Assembly: GCA_910588455.1 (NCBI GenBank)
Contig: CAJUPG010000089.1
Location: forward strand, 1-7,001
Direction of reading: 5' to 3'
DNA: 7,001 nucleotides
Origin: an uncultured Oscillospiraceae bacterium
Lineage (GTDB): Bacteria; Bacillota; Clostridia; Oscillospirales; Oscillospiraceae
Below, piece by piece: positions 1 to 5,624 of the stretch (its first letter is position 1; each line of letters begins with the position of its first letter). Made by a program: the position numbers and the translations under genes. The notes under the pieces are model-generated. The model searched no databases, was not told the origin of the DNA, and saw only the letters and a list, made by a program, of their open reading frames with translations.

Positions 1-1
1 C

Positions 2-904
2 CCCATCGCCGTCTCCGCCGTCCACGGCCACGGCACCGGCGACCTGCTGGACGCGTGCTTTGAGCACTTCCCCCCCGAGGAAGGGGAGGAGGAAGAGGAC
101 GACTCCATCAAGGTCGCCATCATCGGCAAGCCCAACGTGGGCAAATCCTCCCTGGTGAACCGAATCCTGGGCCAGGAGCGGGTGATTGTCTCCGATGTGG
201 CAGGCACCACCCGGGACGCGGTGGACAGCTTCTTTGAGAACGAGCAGGGCAAATTCCGGTTCATCGACACCGCCGGAATGCGGAAAAAATCCCGGGTGGA
301 CGACCGGATCGAAAAATTTTCCGTCCTCCGGGCGACTATGGCCATCGAGCGCAGCGACGTGTGCCTGATTTTGATCGACGCTCAGGAGGGCGTGACCGAG
401 CAGGACACCAAGGTGGCCGGGCTGGCCCACGAGGCCGGAAAGGCCTGCATCATCGTGGTGAATAAGTGGGACGCTATTGAGAAGGACGGCAAGACCATGG
501 ACAAAATGCGCCAGGACGTGCGCCGGGACCTGTCCTACATGACCTACGCCCCCATTGTGTTCATCTCCGCCCTGACGGGCCAGCGGGTAGACCGGCTGTT
601 TGAGCTCATCAACTATGTGAACAACCAGGCCGCCATGCGTATTACCACCGGGATGCTCAACTCCGTGCTGGCCGACGCCACCACCCGGGTCCAGCCCCCC
701 ACGGACAAGGGCCGGCGGCTGAAAATCTACTATATGACCCAGGTGGGCATCAAGCCCCCCCACTTTGTCTGCTTCTGCAACGACGCGCGGCTGTTTCATT
801 TCTCCTACCAGCGCTACCTGGAAAATCAGATCCGCTCTACCTTCGGTCTGGAGGGCACCCCGGTGCGCCTGACGGTCCGGGAGCGGGGGGAAAAGGAGGG
901 GTAA
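2..904 (+). CDS. der: Ribosome-assembly GTPase Der (EngA), 3' part
   Basis: This is the C-terminal 300 residues of the double-GTPase Der, which acts in maturation of the 50S ribosomal subunit; the family is usually about 440 residues, so roughly the first third lies outside the window. The visible part starts with the end of G domain 1 (SAVHGHGTGDLLD, residues 5-17), followed by an acidic linker (about 26-34). G domain 2 is complete: P-loop GKPNVGKS (42-49), switch I with GTTRD (68-72), DTAG (89-92), NKWD (154-157) and SAL (189-191). The C-terminal KH-like domain runs from about residue 217 to the end, with the family-typical FHFSYQRYLENQIR stretch. The GTG at 137 is the valine inside the P-loop and not a start; the frame is open to the left edge. 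plsY follows after 3 bases, so the two are co-transcribed. Identification is secure from the motifs. Confidence 0.97.
   Translation, partial: PIAVSAVHGHGTGDLLDACFEHFPPEEGEEEEDDSIKVAIIGKPNVGKSSLVNRILGQERVIVSDVAGTTRDAVDSFFENEQGKFRFIDTAGMRKKSRVDDRIEKFSVLRATMAIERSDVCLILIDAQEGVTEQDTKVAGLAHEAGKACIIVVNKWDAIEKDGKTMDKMRQDVRRDLSYMTYAPIVFISALTGQRVDRLFELINYVNNQAAMRITTGMLNSVLADATTRVQPPTDKGRRLKIYYMTQVGIKPPHFVCFCNDARLFHFSYQRYLENQIRSTFGLEGTPVRLTVRERGEKEG
893..899 (+). promoter_or_regulatory. Ribosome binding site that supports the GTG start of plsY
   Basis: A full AAGGAGG lies 8 bases before the GTG at 908, inside the last codons of der. It supports GTG as the plsY start; no ATG in the frame has a comparable site, and the first in-frame ATG (codon 13) would cut into the first membrane segment. 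Confidence 0.7.
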
Positions 905-907
905 GCT

Positions 908-1570
908 GTGCAAACTGTAAATTGGCCGGCACTGATTCTTTATATGCTCCCTCCTCTACTGCTGATTGCAGTAATTGCCTATTTTTGCGGCTGCTTTAAC
1001 GGGGCGGTTATTGTCTCCAAGTATATCCTGCGGGATGACGTGCGCAAGCACGGCAGCGGGAACGCGGGACTTACGAACTTTTTCCGCACATTCGGCGGTT
1101 TTTTGACCTTGGTCGTTATTTTGTGTGATGTTTTAAAGGCTGTTTTGGCCATTGAGGTAGGGCTGGCCGTCTGGGCGCAGTTCTCCATTCCAATGTTTTC
1201 CCCCATCCTGGTCAAATACTGGGCGGCATTGTTCTGCCTGCTGGGGCATATGTTCCCCTGTATGTTCCATTTCAAGGGGGGCAAGGGGATTCTCTCCGGC
1301 GGGACCATCGCCATTATGATCGACTGGCGCATTGCCCTGGTGGTCTGGGGGGGCTTTATCCTTTTGGCCGTCCTGACCCGGTATGTTTCCCTGGGCTCCT
1401 GCTGGGCGGGAGCCTCCTTCCCCTTCGCCACCTGGTTCGTATACCAGAACTGGGTACTGACCCTTCTGGCAATCTTGATCGGCGGATTGATTTTGTATAT
1501 GCACCGGGGGAACATCCACCGGCTGCTGACGGGGACGGAGAGCAAATTTACACTCCATAAAAAATCTTGA
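908..1570 (+). CDS. plsY: Glycerol-3-phosphate acyltransferase PlsY
   Basis: This integral membrane enzyme transfers an acyl group from acyl-phosphate to glycerol 3-phosphate, giving lysophosphatidic acid, the first step of phospholipid synthesis in most bacteria. The 220-residue length is normal to slightly long. All three conserved loop motifs are present: GSGNAGLTNFFR (49-60), GHMFPCMFHFKGGKG (113-127, with the glycine-rich substrate loop) and HRGNIHRLLTGTE (199-211). The TRYVSLGS block (157-164) is also family-typical. About five hydrophobic segments are visible, near residues 8-30, 63-90, 103-120, 135-157 and 183-198. The start is GTG. It sits between der and gpsA (gaps of 3 and 16 bases); gpsA supplies its substrate, so the pairing makes metabolic sense. 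The stretch around 908-1180 is less GC-rich than its neighbours, as is common for membrane genes. Identification is secure. Confidence 0.97.
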   Translation: MQTVNWPALILYMLPPLLLIAVIAYFCGCFNGAVIVSKYILRDDVRKHGSGNAGLTNFFRTFGGFLTLVVILCDVLKAVLAIEVGLAVWAQFSIPMFSPILVKYWAALFCLLGHMFPCMFHFKGGKGILSGGTIAIMIDWRIALVVWGGFILLAVLTRYVSLGSCWAGASFPFATWFVYQNWVLTLLAILIGGLILYMHRGNIHRLLTGTESKFTLHKKS

Positions 1571-1586
1571 ATCGGGAGGTTTTTGT

Positions 1587-2591
1587 ATGAAAATCACAGT
1601 TCTGGGCAGCGGCGGCTGGGGGACGGCTCTGGCCCTGCTGCTGCTGGAAAACGGCCATGAGGTCACCCTCTGGTCGTACACGGAGGAGGAGTCGGCGGTC
1701 CTGCGGGAGACCCATGAAAATCCCATGCTCAAGGGGGTCGCCCTGCCGGAGAGCCTCCAGTTTTCCACGGATATGTCCTGCGTGAAGGGCTGCGGCGCGG
1801 TGGTGCTGGCCACCCCCTCCTTCGCCGTGCGCGGCACCGCCGCCCAGCTGCGGGAGCTGGCTGATCCGGGGACCATTATTATCTCCGTCTCCAAGGGCAT
1901 TGAGAAGGACAGCTCCCTGCGTCTCAGCCAGGTCATTGAGCAGGAGCTTCAGGGCAAGTGCCCGGTGGTGGTGCTGTCCGGGCCCTCCCACGCGGAGGAG
2001 GTGGGCCGCAGAATCCCCACCGGGGTGGTGGCCGCCGCCGACAGCCCGGACCACGCCCAGTCGGTGCAGAGCCTGTTTATGAACCAGCGCTTCCGGGTGT
2101 ACACCACCACCGACAAAACCGGGACAGAGATTTGCGCCGCTTTGAAAAATATTATCGCCCTGTGCGCCGGCTGCTGCGACGGCATGGGCTTCGGGGACAA
2201 TACAAAGGCCATGCTCATGACCCGGGGGCTGACGGAGATGGCCCGGCTGGGGGTGGCCCTGGGAGGCCAGCGGGAGAGCTTTACCGGTCTGGCCGGAGTG
2301 GGGGACCTGATCGTCACCTGCTGTTCCATGCACTCCCGGAACCGCCGTTGCGGCATTTTGATCGGCCAGGGCAAGCCGGTGGAGGAGGCCGTGAAGGAGA
2401 TCGGCGCGGTGGTGGAGGGCTACTACGCCGCCGCCAACGCCAGGACTCTGGCCCGGAAGGCCGGGGTGGAGATGCCCATCGCCCAGGCGGCCTATGAGGT
2501 GCTTTATGAGGGTCGGGACCCCCACACGGTGGTGGACAGCCTTATGACCCGGGCCGCCCGTCCGGAACAAGACGAGATTCTCTGGCCCTGA
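1587..2591 (+). CDS. gpsA: NAD(P)-dependent glycerol-3-phosphate dehydrogenase GpsA
   Basis: This cytoplasmic enzyme reduces dihydroxyacetone phosphate to sn-glycerol 3-phosphate, the backbone for phospholipids and the substrate of PlsY encoded just upstream. The 334-residue length is typical. The N-terminal Rossmann fold has the nucleotide loop GSGGWGT (7-13) and the conserved VSKGIE (101-106). LSGPSHAEEV (130-139) is a family signature. The C-terminal domain has the catalytic lysine in AALKN (Lys187), GLAGVGDL (234-241) and SRNRRCG (250-256), which binds substrate and cofactor. GGGAGG at 1574-1579 lies 7 bases before the ATG. The gene is last in the der–plsY–gpsA operon and is followed by a terminator. 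In many clostridia spoIVA or other sporulation genes follow gpsA; here a spore-type cassette follows, but after a terminator. Identification is secure. Confidence 0.98.
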   Translation: MKITVLGSGGWGTALALLLLENGHEVTLWSYTEEESAVLRETHENPMLKGVALPESLQFSTDMSCVKGCGAVVLATPSFAVRGTAAQLRELADPGTIIISVSKGIEKDSSLRLSQVIEQELQGKCPVVVLSGPSHAEEVGRRIPTGVVAAADSPDHAQSVQSLFMNQRFRVYTTTDKTGTEICAALKNIIALCAGCCDGMGFGDNTKAMLMTRGLTEMARLGVALGGQRESFTGLAGVGDLIVTCCSMHSRNRRCGILIGQGKPVEEAVKEIGAVVEGYYAAANARTLARKAGVEMPIAQAAYEVLYEGRDPHTVVDSLMTRAARPEQDEILWP

Positions 2592-2600
2592 AGCCTGAAC

Positions 2601-2637
2601 AGCAAAAGCCCCAGCCGAACCGGCTGGGGCTTTTGCT
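2601..2637 (+). terminator. Rho-independent terminator after gpsA
   Basis: A perfect 17-bp stem (2601-2617 with 2621-2637) with the triloop AAC. The GC-rich core GCCCCAGCCG is followed directly by TTTTGCTTGTGT, and the AAAAG on the left arm makes the structure partly symmetric. It starts 9 bases after the gpsA stop and should end the der–plsY–gpsA transcript. Confidence 0.9.
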
Positions 2638-2674
2638 TGTGTGTTGTAAAGGAGAGGGAGAAATAGGAGATGCT

Positions 2675-2705
2675 TTGTATCAACTGGGTACGGGCATAGG
2701 ATACT
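2675..2705 (+). promoter_or_regulatory. Candidate promoter for the spore-type cassette
   Basis: GCATAGGATA at 2694-2703 fits the gCATAnnnTA form of the -10 element used by the mother-cell sigma factor SigK of Bacillus, and matches 6 of 8 positions of the related SigE form CATACAMT. No good -35 for SigK (an AC about 16 bases upstream) is present. A vegetative reading is also possible: TTGTAT (2675-2680), 16 bases, TAGGAT (2697-2702). Both readings are weak and the assignment is inference from position and partial match. Confidence 0.3.
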
Positions 2706-2761
2706 AAAAAAATAAGTCAAAATCGTGTAATCGCTATGAATTTTTTGTAAACTGTTGCTTT

Positions 2762-2791
2762 GGGGCGGATTTGCTCCGCCTTGGCCGCCCC
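2762..2791 (+). repeat. Alternative GC-rich inverted repeats in the leader
   Basis: Two mutually exclusive stems can form: GGCGGA (2764-2769) with TCCGCC (2775-2780) around a 5-base loop, or GGGGCGG (2762-2768) with CCGCCCC (2785-2791). A third small stem, GCCC/GGGC, follows around 2788-2799. No T-tract follows, so this is not a terminator. The role is unknown. Confidence 0.45.
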
Positions 2792-2820
2792 TGCGGGCAG
2801 ACTGCGAAATGCACTCCCCC

Positions 2821-2875
2821 GCCTCCTTCCGCATACGCTGAAGTAGCAGGCGGCTCCCTGCCGCCAAAAGGAGGC
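2821..2875 (+). promoter_or_regulatory. Leader stem that pairs with the ribosome binding site
   Basis: GCCTCCTT at 2821-2828 is the exact reverse complement of AAGGAGGC at 2868-2875, which contains the Shine-Dalgarno sequence of the gene starting at 2880. The resulting 8-bp stem encloses a second hairpin, GGCGGC (2849-2854) with GCCGCC (2860-2865). If formed in the mRNA it would hide the ribosome binding site. The pairing is seen directly; a regulatory role is inference. Confidence 0.4.
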
Positions 2876-2879
2876 AATT

Positions 2880-3278
2880 ATGGACAACACAACAGGAACC
2901 TTGCAGGTGCAGGTCTACACCTCCCGGGCGGCGCTGCCGGTGCGGGACGCCACCGTGGTGGTGGTTCAGCGGGCGCCCTCCGGCAAATACGACCTTCTCT
3001 CCATCCAAAGCACCGACAGCAGCGGAAAAATCCGGCCCATCACCGTGGAGACCCCGCCCCTGGCGGAGAGCACCCACCCCAACAACATCCCCGGTCCCCC
3101 CTTCGCCCAGTGCGACATCTGGGCGGAGCATCCCAACTACGCCATGCTCCTGGTGGAAGGGGTGCAGGTTTTTCCCGGTGTGGAGACTATACAGAGCATG
3201 GATTTGTGTCCCTTAAGCGGAAGCGGAACCGAGCTCTTTCAGTGCGGTGTGCGGGAAATTCCCCCGCAGAATCTGTGA
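2880..3278 (+). CDS. Small carboxypeptidase-regulatory-like (beta-sandwich) protein of a spore-type cassette
   Basis: A 132-residue protein without signal peptide or membrane segment. Its opening (GTLQVQVYTSRAALPV, 6-21), the following valine-rich strand (ATVVVVQ, 24-30), a turn with TDSSGK (45-50) and later strands resemble the CarboxypepD_reg-like/transthyretin-like fold seen at the N-terminus of clostridial cortex-lytic proteins of the SleC type. The protein ends with PPQNL, 7 bases before the next gene. AAAAGGAGG (2866-2874) lies 5 bases before the ATG. Because the fold match is by eye and the sequence is short, the domain name is tentative. From its position it probably works with the SpoIID/peptidoglycan-binding protein encoded next, perhaps as a detached pro-domain, targeting domain or folding partner; that is inference. 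It could also be a structural spore protein. Confidence 0.75.
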   Translation: MDNTTGTLQVQVYTSRAALPVRDATVVVVQRAPSGKYDLLSIQSTDSSGKIRPITVETPPLAESTHPNNIPGPPFAQCDIWAEHPNYAMLLVEGVQVFPGVETIQSMDLCPLSGSGTELFQCGVREIPPQNL

Positions 3279-3283
3279 GGGTG
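3276..3283 (+). promoter_or_regulatory. Ribosome binding site that decides the ATG start at 3286
   Basis: TGAGGGTG, overlapping the stop codon of the previous gene, lies 2-5 bases before the ATG at 3286. It makes this ATG the likely start rather than the GTG at 3247, which would overlap the upstream gene and add 13 residues with no counterpart in the domain. Confidence 0.6.
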
Positions 3284-3285
3284 CC

Positions 3286-4509
3286 ATGCCGGTAATAATT
3301 CCCTATGTCCCCACTACCATTACGGTACATATGGGGCTGCCCAACGAGTGGGCGGAAAATGTTACGGTCACCTTCCCGGACTATGTAAAAAATGTGGCCT
3401 CCAGCGAGATCTACCCCACCTGGGAGCCCGCCGCCATCCGGGCCAACGTGCTGGCGATCATTTCCTTTGCCCTGAACCGGGTGTACACCGAGTTCTACCC
3501 CAGCCGGGGTTACGACTTTCAAATCACGTCCACCACGGCCTATGACCAGAAATTTATTCGGGGCCGGAACATTTTCGAGAATATTTCCCAGATTGTGGAC
3601 GAGATTTTTAACGACTACATCCGCCGGGTGGGCTTTGTAGAGCCCCTGGCAGCCAAATTCTGCAACGGCACCACCAGCACCTGCAGCGGGCTGTCCCAGT
3701 GGGGCAGCCAGGAGATGGCCCAGCAGGGCTACAACTCCATGGAAATTCTGCGCCGCTATTACGGCGACGATATCGAGCTGGTGGTGGACGCCCCTATCCA
3801 GGACTTGCAGACCTCCTACCCCGGCGCGCCCCTGCGACTGGGGGACACGGGCAACTCCGTTCTGGTCCTCCAGAGCGCCCTGAACCGGGTGTCCCGCAGC
3901 TATCCCGCCATCCCGAAAATCTGGCCGGTCACCGGAGTGTTCGGCCCTCCCACGGAAGAGGCGGTGCGCCAGTTCCAGCGGATCTTCAACCTGACGGTGG
4001 ACGGGGTGGTGGGCAAGGCCACCTGGTACAAACTGGCGTACCTCTACGTGGGGACCGCCCGGCTGGCGGAGCTGATCAGCGAGGGACAGCAGTTCACCAG
4101 CTTCCAATACCCCGGCACCCTGCGGGAAGGGGACCAGGGGGAGAACGTGCGGGCGCTGCAATATATGCTTTCCATGGTGTCCCAGTTCTACAATACGATC
4201 CCCCCCGTGACCATCGACGGAAGCTTTGGTCCTTCCACCACCCGGGCGGTCCGGGCGGTGCAGAACGCCGCCGGTCTGGAGCCCGACGGTGTGGTGGGGG
4301 GGCGGACCTGGTACGCTCTGTACAACGATTTTCTGCCCATTAACTTTGCCATGCGGGGGGATACCGTGCGTATGGGAGAGCCGGTGGCGGCGGCGATGGC
4401 GGCCCAGGGCTCCGGCTCCTCCCAGGGCTCCATGGTCCGTCTGGGCCAATATCCCGGCTTCCCACTGGAGCTGGGGCAAAGCGACAACGTTGGAGGTGTG
4501 TTGGTATGA
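3286..4509 (+). CDS. SpoIID/LytB-like protein with peptidoglycan-binding repeats, similar to cortex-lytic transglycosylase SleC
   Basis: A 407-residue protein without signal peptide. Residues about 33-166 match the SpoIID/LytB domain: VASSEIYPTW (37-46) corresponds to the block that carries the catalytic glutamate of SpoIID (Glu41 here), followed by AIRANVLAIISFALNR (50-65), and the domain closes with CSGLSQWGSQEMAQQG (133-148) and ILRRYYGDDIEL (154-165). Two PG_binding_1 repeats follow (about 183-250 and 279-346), each with the LQ...DG.(F)G..T..AV..(F)Q...L..DGVVG..TW pattern. A tail with YPGFPLELG (389-397) looks like the start of a third repeat. SpoIID domains cleave glycan strands as lytic transglycosylases; with these repeats the layout resembles SleC, which degrades spore cortex during germination in Clostridium. 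Lack of a signal peptide fits synthesis in the mother cell and deposition on the forespore. The 3' end overlaps the next gene by 4 bases. The family match is strong; the exact role is inferred. Confidence 0.88.
   Translation: MPVIIPYVPTTITVHMGLPNEWAENVTVTFPDYVKNVASSEIYPTWEPAAIRANVLAIISFALNRVYTEFYPSRGYDFQITSTTAYDQKFIRGRNIFENISQIVDEIFNDYIRRVGFVEPLAAKFCNGTTSTCSGLSQWGSQEMAQQGYNSMEILRRYYGDDIELVVDAPIQDLQTSYPGAPLRLGDTGNSVLVLQSALNRVSRSYPAIPKIWPVTGVFGPPTEEAVRQFQRIFNLTVDGVVGKATWYKLAYLYVGTARLAELISEGQQFTSFQYPGTLREGDQGENVRALQYMLSMVSQFYNTIPPVTIDGSFGPSTTRAVRAVQNAAGLEPDGVVGGRTWYALYNDFLPINFAMRGDTVRMGEPVAAAMAAQGSGSSQGSMVRLGQYPGFPLELGQSDNVGGVLV
4492..4498 (+). promoter_or_regulatory. Ribosome binding site inside the upstream gene, for translational coupling
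   Basis: GGAGGTG lies 7 bases before the ATG at 4506, whose first four bases (ATGA) also hold the stop codon of the preceding gene. This is a standard arrangement for coupled translation of two proteins in a fixed ratio. Confidence 0.65.
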
Positions 4510-5072
4510 CAGCGGCAAAGAGACAGCTGGAAAACGAGATGCTGGACCAGCCTGTATGCAGTCTACAGTATATGCTCATGCGGCTGGGAGAAAAATATGA
4601 TTTTCTGCCCCAGCTGGCGGTGGACGGTATGTTTGACGAGCGGACCCTGGAGGCGGTGATGCTCTTTCAGCGGGAGCTGTTCCCGCCGGTGACCGGGGTG
4701 GTGGACCAGGGGGTATGGAACGCCATCCGGGACGCGTGGATTCAGTTCGAGCTGGAGAACGCCCCGCCCCGGTCTCTGCGGGGGTTCCCCGCCGGAGCCT
4801 CCGCCGGCCTGGGAGATCAAAACTCCTATCTGCTGCTGCCCCAGGCCATGTTCCAGAGCCTGTCCCAAGTGCTGGAGGGGGTATCGGAAGAGAACCTGAA
4901 CGGGACCCATGACGAAGCGTCCGCCGCCAACGCCCGGTGGCTTCAGCGCCGGGCGGGCCTGGAGGAGACCGGGGAGATGAACAGGGACACCTGGGATGCG
5001 CTGACCCGGCTGTACGAGCTGTTCGTGGTCCGGGAGCCTCAGATTGTGGTGTCCGCCGGCGGGCACGGATAG
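4506..5072 (+). CDS. Protein of two peptidoglycan-binding (PG_binding_1-type) repeats
   Basis: A 188-residue protein with no signal peptide, no membrane segment and no visible catalytic domain. The first repeat (about 17-76) has the usual order: SLQYMLMRL, VDGMFDERTLEAVMLFQ and TGVVDQGVWNAI. A second, more diverged repeat lies at about 110-172 (ANARWLQRRAGLEETGEMNRDTWDAL, in pieces from 140 to 166). The domains are joined by a Pro/Gly-rich linker (86-104). The ATGA overlap with the SpoIID-like gene implies co-translation, so it is likely a partner or targeting subunit that binds cortex or cell-wall peptidoglycan. Its first repeat begins where the C-terminal tail of the upstream protein stops, which suggests the two may once have been one longer protein. 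Function beyond peptidoglycan binding is not known to me. Confidence 0.85.
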   Translation: MTAAKRQLENEMLDQPVCSLQYMLMRLGEKYDFLPQLAVDGMFDERTLEAVMLFQRELFPPVTGVVDQGVWNAIRDAWIQFELENAPPRSLRGFPAGASAGLGDQNSYLLLPQAMFQSLSQVLEGVSEENLNGTHDEASAANARWLQRRAGLEETGEMNRDTWDALTRLYELFVVREPQIVVSAGGHG

Positions 5073-5086
5073 GGACTGTGTTTTTT
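5049..5086 (+). terminator. Weak candidate terminator of the cassette
   Basis: GTGTCCG (5049-5055) can pair with CGGGCAC (5060-5066), with one G-U pair, around the loop CCGG, across the end of the upstream gene. A run of six T (5081-5086) follows, but only after a 14-base gap, which is too long for a standard intrinsic terminator. Some read-through into the ferredoxin gene is possible. Confidence 0.25.
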
Positions 5087-5093
5087 CCGCCGT

Positions 5094-5123
5094 TTGAGAT
5101 TACGCCGGTTAAAACCCTTAAAT
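5094..5123 (+). promoter_or_regulatory. Candidate promoter of the ferredoxin gene
   Basis: TTGAGA (5094-5099) and TTAAAT (5118-5123) are 18 bases apart and resemble vegetative -35 and -10 boxes (4-5 of 6 positions each). They lie about 40 bases upstream of the ferredoxin start. The match is moderate. Confidence 0.3.
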
Positions 5124-5163
5124 CTGGTTACACTATCCCCAACGGAAAGGAAGTGAGAACCGG

Positions 5164-5346
5164 ATGACTGCCCATGTAAACGGAAACTGCATTGGCTGCG
5201 GCCTGTGCACCGGCATTTGTCCCGACGTATTCACCATGACCGATGAAGGAACCGCCGCCGCCCGGGACGAGATTTTCCCCGAACAGGAGCCCCAGGTCCA
5301 GGAGGCGGCGGAGAGCTGCCCGGTGGATGCGATTGAGGTAAGCTGA
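5164..5346 (+). CDS. Single-cluster [4Fe-4S] ferredoxin
   Basis: A 60-residue, acidic, soluble electron carrier. The cluster ligands are expected to be Cys9, Cys12 and Cys15 from CIGCGLC and Cys52 from SCPVDAIEV (51-59), as in the Thermotoga-type one-cluster ferredoxins; the second cluster of the 2[4Fe-4S] type is absent because the C-terminal half keeps only one cysteine. Cys19 in ICPDVF (18-23) is extra; in Thermotoga maritima ferredoxin the equivalent cysteine forms a disulfide with a second one in the middle of the chain, which is lacking here. GGAAGTGAG (5149-5157) precedes the ATG by 6 bases. The gene stands alone, so its redox partner cannot be read from context. It is likely a general low-potential carrier for fermentative metabolism. 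Confidence 0.93.
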   Translation: MTAHVNGNCIGCGLCTGICPDVFTMTDEGTAAARDEIFPEQEPQVQEAAESCPVDAIEVS

Positions 5347-5374
5347 GGAAACGGCACACCCCCGCAGGGAAACA

Positions 5375-5412
5375 AAAAGCAGCCCGCAGTTCTGTAACTG
5401 CGGGCTGCTTTT
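5375..5412. terminator. Bidirectional terminator between the ferredoxin gene and rpsU
   Basis: A perfect 17-bp stem (5375-5391 with 5396-5412), loop CTGT, GC-rich core GCAGCCCGCAGTT, with a run of T on the 3' side in both directions (TTTT on the plus strand, TTTTT on the minus strand). It lies 28 bases after the ferredoxin stop and 4 bases after the rpsU stop, so it can end both convergent transcripts. Confidence 0.92.
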
Positions 5413-5416
5413 CGCG

Positions 5417-5599
5417 TTAATAATACTTCTTCCGGTTCTTGCGGGCGGCCTCAGACTTCTTGCGGCGCTTTACACTGGGGCTCTCATAGTGCTCCCGCTT
5501 ACGAACCTCCGCCAGCACACCAGACTTGGCGCAGCTGCGCTTAAAGCGCTTCAGGGCGCTTTCCAAAGATTCGTTCTCTTTCACACGGACTTCCGACAT
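5417..5599 (-). CDS. rpsU: 30S ribosomal protein S21
   Basis: A 60-residue, very basic protein of the small ribosomal subunit, located near the anti-Shine-Dalgarno end of 16S rRNA. The sequence is unmistakable: an acidic N-terminus (SEVRVKENESLESALKRFKR, 2-21), CAKSGVLAEVRKREHYESPS (23-42) and a C-terminus of Lys/Arg-rich repeats (KRRKKSEAARKNRKKYY, 44-60). Length is normal for Firmicutes. GGAGGGAGGG (5608-5617, read on the minus strand) lies 8 bases before the ATG. It has its own promoter and a bidirectional terminator, so it is probably a single-gene unit, though leuS lies upstream on the same strand with no clear terminator between them. Identification is secure. Confidence 0.98.
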   Translation of the reverse strand: MSEVRVKENESLESALKRFKRSCAKSGVLAEVRKREHYESPSVKRRKKSEAARKNRKKYY

Positions 5600-5624
5600 T
5601 TATATTTCCCTCCCTCCGGCGCGG

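Larger units (their letters stand above)
2638..2879 (+). other. Non-coding leader region with AT-rich and GC-rich halves
   Basis: No convincing gene is seen here. From 2640 to about 2760 the DNA is AT-rich, unlike the rest of the window, and would be the natural place for the promoter of the downstream cassette. From 2761 to 2879 it turns GC-rich with several overlapping inverted repeats. The base composition changes abruptly near 2761. Confidence 0.6.

Noticed and set aside
2670..2699. A nine-codon open frame (MLCINWVRA) that could be a leader peptide.
   Set aside because: It overlaps the candidate promoter, the nearest GGAG is directly against the ATG, and nothing in its residues points to attenuation. 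Too short to support.
2762..2791. GC-rich hairpins considered as a terminator.
   Set aside because: No T-tract follows either stem, and the region lies downstream of the likely promoter of the next gene.
1548..3131. A 527-codon open frame on the minus strand across gpsA and the intergenic region.
   Set aside because: It is antisense to gpsA, whose family match is certain, runs through the terminator and AT-rich spacer, and its translation is low-complexity Gly/His/Pro-rich text with no domain. High GC content produces such frames.
3247..3285. An earlier GTG start for the SpoIID-like gene.
   Set aside because: It lies inside the upstream gene, lacks a ribosome binding site and adds 13 residues without similarity to the domain; the ATG at 3286 has a suitable site.
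4344..4509. Possible -1 frameshift fusing the SpoIID-like gene to the next gene; the downstream frame is open back to 4344 and a run of six G occurs at 4355-4360.
   Set aside because: The G run does not form a proper slippery heptamer in the reading frame, the shifted peptide has no similarity to the repeats, and the ATGA overlap with its own ribosome binding site explains expression.
3187..4518. A 443-codon open frame on the minus strand opposite the SpoIID-like gene.
   Set aside because: It mirrors the codon bias of the plus-strand gene, has no recognisable domain and no ribosome binding site.
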